From Sporisorium sorghi (taxonomy: Eukaryota > Basidiomycota > Ustilaginomycetes > Ustilaginales > Ustilaginaceae), in assembly GCA_023212695.1 (NCBI GenBank), contig JALCCG010000013.1, forward strand, positions 103,794-167,793: DNA of 64,000 bases, written 5' to 3'. The notes below the pieces were generated by a model that made no database searches, was not told the origin of the DNA, and saw only the letters and a list, made by a program, of their open reading frames with translations. Numbering within the stretch: the stretch's first letter is position 1; each line of letters opens with the position of its first letter. This document shows positions 16,922 through 24,720 of this stretch, piece by piece. The translations under genes were made by a program, and so were the position numbers.

Positions 16922-17671
16922 TTATTTAAATGAAGCGTAGCCTTGGTCAGCCATGACCACACTGCCTGTAATGGCGGCTGCTTCGTCTAGGGATACCAGG
17001 TAAACGGTATCCGCGACAACTTCAGGCTGGGTTAATTCTCCGCCCATGACTTTGGCTCTCATGGAATCCAGCATCCCAGAATCTTTATAGCCTTGGATAA
17101 TCGGTGTATCAACTGCTCCAGGAGCAACGGCAACGACGCGAATGCCGTATGGTGCAAGTTCAAGCGCGGCAGATTTACTCATCATGATGACCGCACCTTT
17201 TGTGGCATGATAGGCAAACGTACCCGGCGAAGCCAGGAATCCGAATACGGATGCCGTATTGATGATAACCCCTTTAATGCCAAGCTCCTTCATTTTTCTG
17301 CCTGCTGCGATAATGCCGTAAGCTACCCCGTGTTGATTCACGTTAATGGTACGGTGATAGAGATCCATGTTCTGCTCAAGGACCGGTCCAGCTCCGCCAA
17401 TGCCTGCATTGTTGTGCATGACATCAATACGGCCATATAACTCAACCGCTTTATCAACAAGCGCTTCAACGCTTTCCGGTTTGGAAACATCAACCTGTAC
17501 AAAATACGCTTCGCCGCCTTCTTGTTGGATCATATTCACCGTCTCTTGTCCGGCAGCCTCGTTAAAATCGGCAACAACAACACGGTCGCCCTTTCTAGCA
17601 AATTTAAGAGAAACCTGACGGCCGATGCCGCTCGCTCCACCGGTAATTACCGCTACGCGTTGTTCTGACAT
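16922..17671 (-). CDS. SDR oxidoreductase, glucose-dehydrogenase-like
   Basis: 249 residues from the ATG at 17671, which follows TAGGAGGTCATTGATA. Features: TGGASGIG cofactor loop, Asp after the second strand (VVADFNEAAG, which favours NAD by family rule), NNAG, a Ser/Tyr/Lys triad with YHATK, and PGAVDTP. The product is a typical cytosolic NAD-dependent alcohol or ketone oxidoreductase of unknown substrate. It is divergent from a LysR gene 144 nt away, with a dyad between them. That is the classic arrangement of a LysR regulator and its target. Confidence 0.85.
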   Translation of the reverse strand: MSEQRVAVITGGASGIGRQVSLKFARKGDRVVVADFNEAAGQETVNMIQQEGGEAYFVQVDVSKPESVEALVDKAVELYGRIDVMHNNAGIGGAGPVLEQNMDLYHRTINVNQHGVAYGIIAAGRKMKELGIKGVIINTASVFGFLASPGTFAYHATKGAVIMMSKSAALELAPYGIRVVAVAPGAVDTPIIQGYKDSGMLDSMRAKVMGGELTQPEVVADTVYLVSLDEAAAITGSVVMADQGYASFK

Positions 17672-17756
17672 TATCAATGACCTCCTAGGGTAAAATAGCA
17701 TTATTTCTTGAATATTGTGTGTCCATGTCCTTGTGTTCATTGTAACGCTGCGTTAT

Positions 17757-17794
17757 ATTTAAGTAAATTTAAACCTAATTAATATTACTTAAAT
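17757..17794. promoter_or_regulatory. Inverted repeat in the LysR/SDR divergent promoter
   Basis: ATTTAAGTAA (17757-17766) and TTACTTAAAT (17785-17794) are exact inverted copies, 28 bp centre to centre. Both arms run into AATTTAAA tracts. Its place between the LysR gene and its divergent neighbour makes it the best candidate for the LysR binding site (inference). Confidence 0.6.
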
Positions 17795-17815
17795 TTAAAT
17801 TAAGGATGCGATCAC

Positions 17816-18715
17816 ATGAATCTGGAGCAATTGGAATATATCGTGGAAACCGCCAAGACAGGATCATTAACGAAGGCGGCCCAAAACTGCAACGTTACCC
17901 TGTCAGCCGTCAGTCAAGCGGTGTCCAGTCTGGAATCCGAGTTCGGATTCTCCTTGTTCACCCGCTCACGGCTTGGCGCCGTACCTACAGCCGAGGGCCA
18001 GCGAATCCTCCAGAAAGCCTATGCCATTTTGGAACAATTTCAGGATCTGAAATCAGAGGTGGAAGGATATTCCAACCTGCTGAGCGGATCTCTTCGGATT
18101 GCCACCGTACCCGTACCGTTAACACTATCCATTGATGCGATTATTCAGTTCAAAAAAGACTTTCCCCAGATCCAACTCGAAATCACGGAGAAAGCGACAC
18201 TTGATATTATTGAGGATATCAAACACAACCAGGCCGATATCGGCTTGATTTTTGTCGATGACGCTATCATCCATCAGCACCGCGGACTGCATTTCGGCAA
18301 GCTGCTGGTAAGTAAATTCGTCGTGGGGGTCAGCCGTCAATCCCCGCTTGCAATGAGGCAGTCCATTACGCCTGAGGAGCTGTGCAAATATCCGCTCGTC
18401 CTCTATAAGGATGATCAGCTCTTGAAGCTTATGGATCAGTTCCAGGAACAATACGGGCAAATGGATCTGCTCTTCTCAACCAACCAGACGAGGGTCATAC
18501 AGAAGGTCGTCGAAGAGAATGTAGCGGTTACGGTGGGGGTTGATTTGTCCTTCTCCAGCTTCACTCCCATACCTTCGGGAAACATCGTCACGCTGGAGCT
18601 GGAGATGCCCCCCGGCCATGCTGCTTCTTCATTCGGATGGGTACAGCCCGGAACCCACCATCTGTCAAAGCCAGCCTCGATCTTTCTGGACAAACTGAAA
18701 CATCAGATAGGATGA
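17816..18715 (+). CDS. LysR-family transcriptional regulator
   Basis: 299 residues. The N-terminal winged helix (1-65) has the LysR signature: LEQLEYIVETAKTGSLTKAA, LSAVSQAVSSLESEFGFSLF, then PTAEGQ. The rest is the two-lobed substrate-binding fold that senses a small co-inducer. It probably controls the divergent SDR gene. Its 3' end faces exoA across a shared terminator. Confidence 0.92.
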   Translation: MNLEQLEYIVETAKTGSLTKAAQNCNVTLSAVSQAVSSLESEFGFSLFTRSRLGAVPTAEGQRILQKAYAILEQFQDLKSEVEGYSNLLSGSLRIATVPVPLTLSIDAIIQFKKDFPQIQLEITEKATLDIIEDIKHNQADIGLIFVDDAIIHQHRGLHFGKLLVSKFVVGVSRQSPLAMRQSITPEELCKYPLVLYKDDQLLKLMDQFQEQYGQMDLLFSTNQTRVIQKVVEENVAVTVGVDLSFSSFTPIPSGNIVTLELEMPPGHAASSFGWVQPGTHHLSKPASIFLDKLKHQIG

Positions 18716-18738
18716 ACGCAGCCTTTGCTCCCAAATAT

Positions 18739-18802
18739 AAAAGCCAACCGACAAGTAGGGTCGTGACCGTTATCCAGTCCCCTGCTTCCGGTTGGCTTTT
18801 TC
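18739..18802. terminator. Bidirectional terminator between LysR gene and exoA
   Basis: AAAAGCCAACCG (18739-18750) pairs perfectly with CGGTTGGCTTTT (18789-18800). Inner complementary segments (aagtaggg / cccctgctt) lengthen the stem. Confidence 0.85.
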
Positions 18803-18815
18803 AGAAAAATCTTTA

Positions 18816-19580
18816 TTAACGTAATGACTCGCTAAGTGTCAAACTCACCGGACAATGGTCACTTCCCATCACATGGCAGTCAATCTCGGCATCCTTCAGC
18901 TTCTCGGACAAACGGGCAGACACCAGAAAATAGTCGATGCGCCAGCCGATATTCCGCTCTCTGACCTTAGCCATATACGACCACCAGCTGTATACATCTG
19001 TCCGGTCCGGATAGAAGAATCGGAAGGAATCGATGAAGCCCGCTGCCAGCAGATCGGTCATTTTGCCGCGTTCTTCCAGCGTGAAGCCGGAGTTGCCGTG
19101 ATTGGATTTGGCATTTTTCAGGTCGATCTCCTGATGGGCCACATTCAAATCTCCGCATACGATGACGGGTTTGCGTTCATCAAGCTGAAGCAGATAATGG
19201 CGGAACCGCTCTTCCCATTCCAATCGATAAGGAAGCCTGCTCAGGTCCCGCTTGGCATTCGGTGTATACACGTTCACCAGATAGAAGCCCTCAAACTCCA
19301 GCGTAATCACTCTCCCCTCCGGTTCGCTGTCCTCCTCCAAGCCATATCGTACAGACAAAGGGGCAATTCTCGTAAATACCGCTGTCCCCGAGTACCCTTT
19401 CTTCTCGGCATAGTTCCAATACTGCTGATATTCAGGCCCCAGATCCAGTTCAATTTGTCCGGCTTGAAGCTTCGTTTCTTGCACGCAAAATATATCGGCA
19501 TCCGCCTGTTGAAAATAATCGTTAAAACCCTTTGTTACGCAGGCCCGCAGGCCGTTGACGTTCCATGATACCAGCTTCAT
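18816..19580 (-). CDS. exoA: Exodeoxyribonuclease III (AP endonuclease)
   Basis: 254 residues from the second ATG (19580). GGAGG is 9 nt upstream of it, but only 3 nt from the first ATG (19586), and relatives begin MKL-SWN. Catalytic blocks of the EEP nuclease fold are present: SWNVNGLRA, VQETKLQ (Mg-binding Glu), CGDLNVAHQEIDL, and SDHCPVS at the end (His). The enzyme cuts DNA at abasic sites and trims 3' ends in base excision repair. It is a single gene facing the LysR regulator. Confidence 0.95.
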   Translation of the reverse strand: MKLVSWNVNGLRACVTKGFNDYFQQADADIFCVQETKLQAGQIELDLGPEYQQYWNYAEKKGYSGTAVFTRIAPLSVRYGLEEDSEPEGRVITLEFEGFYLVNVYTPNAKRDLSRLPYRLEWEERFRHYLLQLDERKPVIVCGDLNVAHQEIDLKNAKSNHGNSGFTLEERGKMTDLLAAGFIDSFRFFYPDRTDVYSWWSYMAKVRERNIGWRIDYFLVSARLSEKLKDAEIDCHVMGSDHCPVSLTLSESLR

Positions 19581-19718
19581 ACTCATAAACCTCCATAATG
19601 ATTCGTAAGCTACTAAATTCTATAATGGTAGCACGTGATAGGTTAACGGACAAGATTTCATGAATAAACCGCTGCCGAATCAGGAACAACATTAAATGAC
19701 TAAAAGGAGGGATACACT

Positions 19719-19862
19719 TTGACAGGCAGAAACAGCAAACCGAAGAACGATGGTCCATCCAGCAATCCGGAGCGTCTGGATCAATATGGCGACAAGTTCG
19801 CTTCAGAGAACGAAGAGGAGTTTACCTCGGCTGCAGAAGAGCATTGCAGGGACCAGGATTGA
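19719..19862 (+). CDS. Small acidic hydrophilic protein, 47 residues
   Basis: A TTG start 9 nt after AAAGGAGG opens 47 codons ending at TGA. The product is highly charged, with Asn/Lys/Pro at the N-terminus and a Glu-rich centre (SENEEEF), one Cys, and no hydrophobic core, so probably disordered. A strong terminator follows within 35 nt, so the unit is a complete small transcription unit. Family not recognised; small orphan proteins of this look are common in spore formers, which is only a hint. Confidence 0.6.
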   Translation: MTGRNSKPKNDGPSSNPERLDQYGDKFASENEEEFTSAAEEHCRDQD

Positions 19863-19895
19863 CGGATGAACCTCTGCCGTACCTTGGTCGGCATC

Positions 19896-19935
19896 AAAAA
19901 ACACACACCTGCTTTTCCTAGGGTGTGTGTTTTTG
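19896..19935 (+). terminator. Terminator of the 47-residue ORF
   Basis: ACACACACC and GGTGTGTGT pair around a short loop, with A residues before and TTTTT after. The symmetry lets it act on either strand. Confidence 0.85.
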
Positions 19936-19950
19936 CATATCTTAGGGCTC

Positions 19951-20321
19951 CTATTCTGTCACACCGAAATGATTACCATCCGGATCGATCAGCGCGAAAC
20001 CTTGGAATCCATCGAATTGCTCGATTTCCCCGACATCTGCTCCCTTCTTCTTCAGCCGGTCATAAAATGCGTTGGATATCTGTCGTATGAATATTGAAAT
20101 ACTGTCCCACTCCATAATTATTTTTGGGAAACTTAGGCTGCGTCACTTCATCGGACCGAACGAGACAAACATCACCTTCTCGTCGTTCAGTTTCATAACG
20201 ATTGCTTCCGGTTCGTCTCGATGTGTAATCTCAAATCCTAGCTTATCGATATACCAGTCCGTAGATCGCTTCAAATTACTTACCGGAACAAAGATGCCTA
20301 CACGAGAATCGTTTTTTCCAT
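19951..20321 (-). pseudogene. Decayed VOC/glyoxalase gene with three frameshifts
   Basis: Minus-strand fragments in different frames make up one VOC domain: DSRVGIFVPVSNLKRSTDWY, then FPKNNYGVGQYFNIHTTDI, then YDRLKKKGADVGEIEQFDGF ending in LIDPDGNHFGVTE. The breaks lie in an A6 run just after the start codon (20312-20317), near 20145 (with a stop) and near 20070. Three independent lesions point to a pseudogene rather than one sequencing error. It is followed directly by the small-ORF terminator. Confidence 0.8.
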
Positions 20322-20474
20322 GTTTGTGTCCTCGGCTCCTTCCGTCATCGATAGAAATTCAGCGATTTCCCTCGCTCTGAAATCAAATACATCTGGAAGC
20401 AATATAACAACCATCGCTCAGTATCGGTGCAGCTTAGTTTGTAAATCGGATAGATCCAACTTATGTTCTGGCAT
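20298..20474 (-). pseudogene. Remnant of a SigJ-like ECF sigma factor gene
   Basis: An ATG with an upstream AGGTGGG opens 18 codons (MPEHKLDLSDLQTKLHRY) that look like the start of an ECF sigma factor of the SigJ kind. They meet an in-frame TGA. The same frame then continues with VVILLPDVFDFRAREIAEFL and SMTEGA, which is recognisably region 4. Most of regions 2-3 (over 100 residues) is missing. This is an internal deletion plus nonsense codon. The downstream VOC remnant was probably co-transcribed, as sigma/VOC neighbours often are. Confidence 0.65.
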
Positions 20475-20535
20475 ATTGGTTCCCACCTCGCTAACTAGTT
20501 CTATGGGAGCCGTTGTTTTCCTCTTTTACATTGTG

Positions 20536-21033
20536 CTACCCGGTTTGATTGCTAGGCCAAGCTGCCTCTAGTTGAATGCCGTTATTATCGATGAATATAT
20601 AATTGCGGATGCTGCCCAGATTATAAATATCAGTCATAACAACACCGTGTAGACGGAGTTTATCCCGCAAAGCCAGTGCATTGTCCTCCGACGGCAGGGC
20701 GAACGCGATATGCTGGAGCGCCCCCGGTAAGAAACGGTATAAATCCTCAGATATCGGCTCCTTTGATAAACGCTTTAACGTCTCTGCGCTTTGGAATATT
20801 TGCGCCTCCTTGTATTCGAAAAAGTGTACCCCCCACGTCTTCGTGTCTCCGGGCTTCACAAAACAATGTCTACCCCGGCCTTTAACGGCCGGAAATTTTT
20901 CCCCTGCCTGCATGCCAAGCAAGTTCACATAAAAATCAAGCGTGGCCTCTAAATCACGAGTAACCAAAGCGATGTGATGGATCCCCTGCCATTGCAACTC
21001 TTCATACGCAATATTCTCAGACGGACGACTCAT
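20536..21033 (-). CDS. VOC-family protein (ring-cleaving dioxygenase-like)
   Basis: 165 residues, one glyoxalase-fold domain. It has WQGIHHIALVTRDLEATLDF (first metal His), a central GALQHIAFALPSE (second His) and FIDNNGIQLEAAW (Glu), so the usual two-His-one-Glu metal site is present. Its start overlaps the doxX stop by 4 nt (ATGA), so the two are translationally coupled. Together they form a MarR-linked operon, suggesting a role in handling a phenolic or electrophilic compound (inference). Confidence 0.82.
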   Translation of the reverse strand: MSRPSENIAYEELQWQGIHHIALVTRDLEATLDFYVNLLGMQAGEKFPAVKGRGRHCFVKPGDTKTWGVHFFEYKEAQIFQSAETLKRLSKEPISEDLYRFLPGALQHIAFALPSEDNALALRDKLRLHGVVMTDIYNLGSIRNYIFIDNNGIQLEAAWPSNQTG

Positions 21034-21413
21034 GGCATATCCAGCTCCTTTTTGTTGGATTTATAGACGAATCGATAACGGAACAACAACATTAAAATGA
21101 ATATGACGAGCCACTGGCCAGCCAGCAATGCTTCAAAAGTTTGGCCTACCTTCCACTCTGATAGAACCGCTCCCGCCATTAGCAAGGTCAAGCCCGCCGC
21201 TGCATAGGATGTTGTTCGAGGAATGACCAGCAGAATGGCGCCCACAACCTCAAGCACTCCCACCGCGATCCTTGACCATGCCGGATAACCTAATTCATGA
21301 AACATCTCAACCATTCGCCCCGTCCCCATCAACTTCTGAATGCCGTTCTGAGCAAAAAACAAAGCGGTACCCCAAACGACAGTCCAGCCGATAACAATCA
21401 GCCATTTGTTCAT
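21030..21413 (-). CDS. DoxX-family membrane protein
   Basis: 127 residues with four membrane segments and a GIQKLMGTGRMVEMFHELGY loop after the first, typical of DoxX/DoxD proteins. The family sits in quinone- or thiol-linked oxidoreductase modules and in MarR-controlled stress operons. AGAGGAG precedes the start. The promoter region carries the same 19-bp operator as the marR promoter just downstream. Confidence 0.85.
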   Translation of the reverse strand: MNKWLIVIGWTVVWGTALFFAQNGIQKLMGTGRMVEMFHELGYPAWSRIAVGVLEVVGAILLVIPRTTSYAAAGLTLLMAGAVLSEWKVGQTFEALLAGQWLVIFILMLLFRYRFVYKSNKKELDMP

Positions 21414-21433
21414 TACGATTGCTCCTCTACCAG

Positions 21434-21452
21434 TAATTAGAATTCTAACTAT
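21434..21452. promoter_or_regulatory. MarR operator, copy 1 (doxX promoter)
   Basis: The plus strand reads TAATTAGAATTCTAACTAT, centred on the perfect palindrome TTAGAATTCTAA. Its reverse complement is identical over 19 bp to the site upstream of the marR gene. Confidence 0.75.
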
Positions 21453-21476
21453 TCTCTCAAAAAAAGAGCACCTTCC

Positions 21477-21932
21477 TCACTCTTTTTCAAACAGACCGAC
21501 CATTTTCACAAGCAGCTTCTTCAAAGTCTCAAATTCTTCCTCCGTCATCCCTTCCCTGACATGGTGGTCTACATCTGCCGCCAGATGCTGGGTCTCCTCC
21601 GCTAACCGCAAGCCTTCATCCGTTAGAAATATCCGTTTATAGCGCCCATCCTCCGGATGATCTTTGCGGATAACCAGTCCTTTGGCGGCCAAACCGTTAA
21701 TCAGGCTGGTCACACTAGGTCGTTCAATCATCAGAACCAGCTCCAGCTCGGAAGAGGTAATACCCGGAAAATGGCGGATTGCCCCAAGTGCGCTCCACTG
21801 CGTATGGGTAAGCCCTGTCGCTTTCAACTCTTTCTCCATTTCACGCCGAAGCGTAATATAACTGTTTTTGACCAAACGGCCGATCGGCCCTTGATCCCAC
21901 TTCCATTCATGTTGCTGTGTTTCGAGCTTCAT
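21477..21932 (-). CDS. MarR-family regulator
   Basis: 151 residues with the MarR winged-helix fold: helix 1 PIGRLVKNSYITLRREMEKE, recognition region SSELELVLMIERPSVTSLIN, wing DGRYKRIFLTDEG. Such proteins are dimeric repressors released by phenolic ligands or oxidants. No Cys is seen in the usual OhrR position, so ligand binding is more likely than thiol sensing. The gene lies upstream of doxX-VOC on the same strand, and both promoters carry the same operator, implying autoregulation and operon control. Confidence 0.9.
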   Translation of the reverse strand: MKLETQQHEWKWDQGPIGRLVKNSYITLRREMEKELKATGLTHTQWSALGAIRHFPGITSSELELVLMIERPSVTSLINGLAAKGLVIRKDHPEDGRYKRIFLTDEGLRLAEETQHLAADVDHHVREGMTEEEFETLKKLLVKMVGLFEKE

Positions 21933-21952
21933 TACGGCATCACCTCGATCTT

Positions 21953-21971
21953 ATAGTTAGAATTCTAATTA
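21953..21971. promoter_or_regulatory. MarR operator, copy 2 (marR promoter)
   Basis: ATAGTTAGAATTCTAATTA, 20 nt upstream of the marR start; exact reverse complement of copy 1 at 21434-21452. Confidence 0.75.
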
Positions 21972-22004
21972 TTATATTACGCAATTTCCCCTTCCGATGT
22001 CAAC

Positions 22005-22105
22005 TTGATGGCCCCTCCGAGATTTCGGTTGGGTTGGTCGTCTCCTGCTTCGGAGCGCCCTACTTTATCTATTTGCTGATCAAGGATGAAGTTGTACGGG
22101 TATAA
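22005..22105 (+). pseudogene. 3' fragment of a FecCD-type iron-siderophore permease gene
   Basis: The plus frame reads PSEISVGLVVSCFGAPYFIY then LLIK before the stop. This matches the conserved C-terminal end of FecCD/FhuB permeases (E-x-P-V-G-x-V-x-x-x-x-G-A-P-x-F). Nothing upstream continues the gene, since the marR promoter begins ~35 nt before. It is a deletion scar. A terminator follows directly. Confidence 0.65.
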
Positions 22106-22160
22106 CAAAAGAACGGCGATTACCTCCCGGTATTACAGGAGGAAATCACCGTTCTTTTGT
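22105..22160. terminator. Bidirectional terminator after bdhA
   Basis: ACAAAAGAACGGCGATTACC pairs with a near-perfect inverted copy ending AACGGTG..GTTCTTTTGT-side sequence; the inner part is CCTCC/GGAGG. It ends the bdhA message and probably ended the lost FecCD operon. Confidence 0.85.
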
Positions 22161-22197
22161 GTCATGCGCTAAAGCATGTACAAAGGCAGTACTGCGT

Positions 22198-23247
22198 TTA
22201 GTGAGCGCTCACCAGGATCTTCACTTGGTTCTTCTCTTTGAGCAGAGCCTCAAAGCCCCGGTCAATCACCTCGTCCAGTTTGATCCGCTGGGTGACCAGC
22301 TTATCCGCAGGGAAGAATCCTTTTTCCATCAGGCTAATGACAGCCGGGAATACGTCGCGATAACCGATGATTCCGGTAATATTACGCTCCTTCATCACGA
22401 TGTCATTCGGCACGATGGGCGCGGAGGTTTCGAAGATGCTCACAATCATAATCTGTCCGCCGATCTTCGTGGAGTTGATCGCTTGGCTCAGTACAGGAGG
22501 GACACCCGTAACCTCGAATGCCACATCGACTCCACCACCGGTGCGGCGATGAAGCTCATCCACCACAGCGTGGGCTTTCGGATCCAACACAATGGCACCC
22601 AGCTCCTCGGCTTTCTGTTTCCGCTCCGGGGACAGTTCCACCGCGTAGATTTCAGAAGCGCCTGCTGCCTTCAATGCTTCGATCACAAGCAGACCGATAG
22701 GCCCGGCTCCGAAGACCACAGCTCGGTCCCCGGCTTTCAGCTGACTTTGGCGCACGGCATACAGCGCGACCGCCGCAGGTTCTACCAAGGCTCCCTGTTC
22801 ATAAGAGACACCGTCTGGAATTTTATGAACCATATGCTCATCGGCTGCCACATATTCGGAGAATCCGCCGCCACCGCCGGCAAGCCCAAGAAAGCCCATT
22901 TCTTCGCATAGATTATATTTCCCTTGTCGGCAAGCGTCGCATGTTCCGCATGAAAATACAGGCTCAACGACCACTCGGTCACCAGCCTTGAATTTCGTAA
23001 CGCCTTCGCCAACCTCTACCACCTGGCCTGAAAATTCATGGCCCATAACGACGGGAGCCTGTTCTCCTGTAAGCGTATGAGGTGTATTCTCAGGTATAAA
23101 TATAGGCCCGGCCACGTATTCATGGAGATCACTGCCACAAATGCCGCACCATTCAACCTTGATTTTCACTTTTCCATTCGTTGCTTGAGGCTCCGCTATC
23201 GTCTCCAAACGCAGATCCTTCACGCCATGCCAGCGCAATGCTTGCAT
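22198..23247 (-). CDS. bdhA: 2,3-butanediol dehydrogenase-like zinc alcohol dehydrogenase
   Basis: 349 residues from the ATG at 23247, preceded by AAGGAGATGAAGACA. Medium-chain zinc dehydrogenase: catalytic Cys37 in CGICGSDLH, GHEFSGQV with the second ligand, structural four-Cys loop (CGTCDACRQGKYNLC), and the Rossmann loop VFGAGPIGLL. The N-terminus MQALRWHG and the overall length match (R,R)-butanediol/acetoin dehydrogenases; a sorbitol- or threonine-dehydrogenase role remains possible. It is divergent from a LacI gene and carries a matching operator next to its promoter, suggesting regulation by a sugar or overflow signal. Confidence 0.85.
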   Translation of the reverse strand: MQALRWHGVKDLRLETIAEPQATNGKVKIKVEWCGICGSDLHEYVAGPIFIPENTPHTLTGEQAPVVMGHEFSGQVVEVGEGVTKFKAGDRVVVEPVFSCGTCDACRQGKYNLCEEMGFLGLAGGGGGFSEYVAADEHMVHKIPDGVSYEQGALVEPAAVALYAVRQSQLKAGDRAVVFGAGPIGLLVIEALKAAGASEIYAVELSPERKQKAEELGAIVLDPKAHAVVDELHRRTGGGVDVAFEVTGVPPVLSQAINSTKIGGQIMIVSIFETSAPIVPNDIVMKERNITGIIGYRDVFPAVISLMEKGFFPADKLVTQRIKLDEVIDRGFEALLKEKNQVKILVSAH

Positions 23248-23290
23248 TGTCTTCATCTCCTTATGAGTTCGAAAAAATAAGAATGAAATA

Positions 23291-23302
23291 GGAAACGTTT
23301 CC
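23291..23302. promoter_or_regulatory. LacI-type operator at the bdhA promoter
   Basis: The palindrome GGAAACGTTTCC lies just past a minus-strand promoter (TTGACA at 23338-23333, 17-nt spacer, CATATT at 23315-23310), covering the expected transcription start. The same 12-mer precedes the lacI gene. It resembles cre sites but lacks the leading TG. Confidence 0.75.
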
Positions 23303-23539
23303 GAAATCAAATATGTCACAGTTTTGACATTCTGTCAAACCCCGCAGCCCCAAATGTATGAAAAGTCATGGACAACTTCCGATTGTGCTTACTCTTTATT
23401 TTTCAAGGCGATAAAGCTAACTGTTCCGATGAAACAATCTCGATATTCTTCGTCTTACATGAGTACCATGATTTAAGTACATTCTTAATGTTATAATATA
23501 GATATGGCTCGATTTATTCTCCAAATTGCATTCAGAACA

Positions 23540-23551
23540 GGAAACGTTTCC
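23540..23551. promoter_or_regulatory. LacI-type operator before the lacI gene
   Basis: The second copy of GGAAACGTTTCC, 24 nt upstream of the lacI start codon and downstream of a TATAAT box (23492-23497). This placement fits autorepression by roadblock. Confidence 0.75.
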
Positions 23552-23575
23552 GATATAGAGAGGACTTTTTCGAAT

Positions 23576-24604
23576 ATGGTGAACCCCAAAAAAGTGACAA
23601 TTGAAGATGTTGCTAAAAAAGCGGGCGTCGGTATTGCCACTGTGTCCAGAGCGATCAACAACAGCAAGGGAATCAGTCCCGCAACAAAAGCACGGATCCT
23701 GCAAGTGATCGAGGAAATCGGATTTAGTCCGGATACATCAGCTCAAAGCCTGAAGGTTCGCCAGACGAATCAAATTGCCTTGGCCGTGCCGGACATCCGG
23801 AATGCCATTATCCCGGAAATCGCCTGGTCGGTCGAACAGACCGCCAAGCAGCATGGATATCGTGTCGTTCAGATCAATACAGCTGGCAACGCCCGCAACG
23901 AGCTTGAAATTGTGAGGGATATCAAGAAGCTGCATGTGGATGGTCTGATTATTATGCCGCTGGCCTATCCCAAAACACTGGGCGAGCAAATCAATAAATC
24001 CAGCCTGCCCGTCTCCATCATTAATTACGGGAAGCAGTTAGGCGAGGAGTATAAGGCCGATATTGTCGGACTTGCCCGCCAGGAGGGCAGACTTGTCATG
24101 GAGCATCTGCTGAAAATCGGACGAACCCGAATCGCCTATGCCGGAGCCCCCAAAGATAAAATCGAAGAGCGGTATTGGGCATATGAGCAGTCGCTAAAGC
24201 AGGTCGATCCGTCCCTCGTTTATTTCGGGGAGGATTTCTCATTTGAAACGGGGGTTCGTGCAGCAGACTATTTTTATGGACTGAAGCATATGCCGGACGC
24301 CATCTATGCGGTTAACGACATGGTCGCTATCGGCATTGTCAATCGCTTTAAGGAGCTGCATGTACGGATTCCCGAAGATGTGGCGGTCGTAGGCATCGAT
24401 AACAATGCTTGGACAACCGTTACCAATCCGCAGATCAGTTCGGTTTCCATCATGGGGGACGAAGTTGCGCGTCTGGCTACGGAACTGCTCCTCAAGCGCC
24501 TTCGCGAGCAAAAGTCCGGCCAATACGAGCGTGTGCAATTCGAACCGAGGCTCATCGTCAGGGAATCCAGCGTGTCCGTCATTCGAAACGCAACAACCGA
24601 CTAG
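23576..24604 (+). CDS. LacI-family transcriptional regulator
   Basis: 342 residues from the ATG at 23576. The longer in-frame start at 23504 would run through the operator. The N-terminus is a canonical LacI helix-turn-helix and hinge: VTIEDVAKKAGVGIATVSRA, then GFSPDTSAQSLK. A periplasmic-binding-protein-like sensor follows (~60-335). It probably controls itself and bdhA through the paired palindromes; the effector is unknown. The gene ends at a terminator shared with the glucoside operon. Confidence 0.9.
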   Translation: MVNPKKVTIEDVAKKAGVGIATVSRAINNSKGISPATKARILQVIEEIGFSPDTSAQSLKVRQTNQIALAVPDIRNAIIPEIAWSVEQTAKQHGYRVVQINTAGNARNELEIVRDIKKLHVDGLIIMPLAYPKTLGEQINKSSLPVSIINYGKQLGEEYKADIVGLARQEGRLVMEHLLKIGRTRIAYAGAPKDKIEERYWAYEQSLKQVDPSLVYFGEDFSFETGVRAADYFYGLKHMPDAIYAVNDMVAIGIVNRFKELHVRIPEDVAVVGIDNNAWTTVTNPQISSVSIMGDEVARLATELLLKRLREQKSGQYERVQFEPRLIVRESSVSVIRNATTD

Positions 24605-24628
24605 GGTAGGGTAGCCGGACCATAAACA

Positions 24629-24659
24629 AAGCCTGGACTCGAAGTTCCAGGCTCTTTTC
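24629..24659. terminator. Bidirectional terminator, lacI / GH4 operon
   Basis: AGCCTGGA and TCCAGGCT with a 7-nt loop. CTTTT follows on the plus side, TTGTTT on the minus side. It lies between convergent genes. Confidence 0.85.
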
Positions 24660-24720
24660 CCTGCGAATATTTACTTGGGAAGTCACATTAAGAATCCACA
24701 ATTTACTGCGCACTCGCCTT

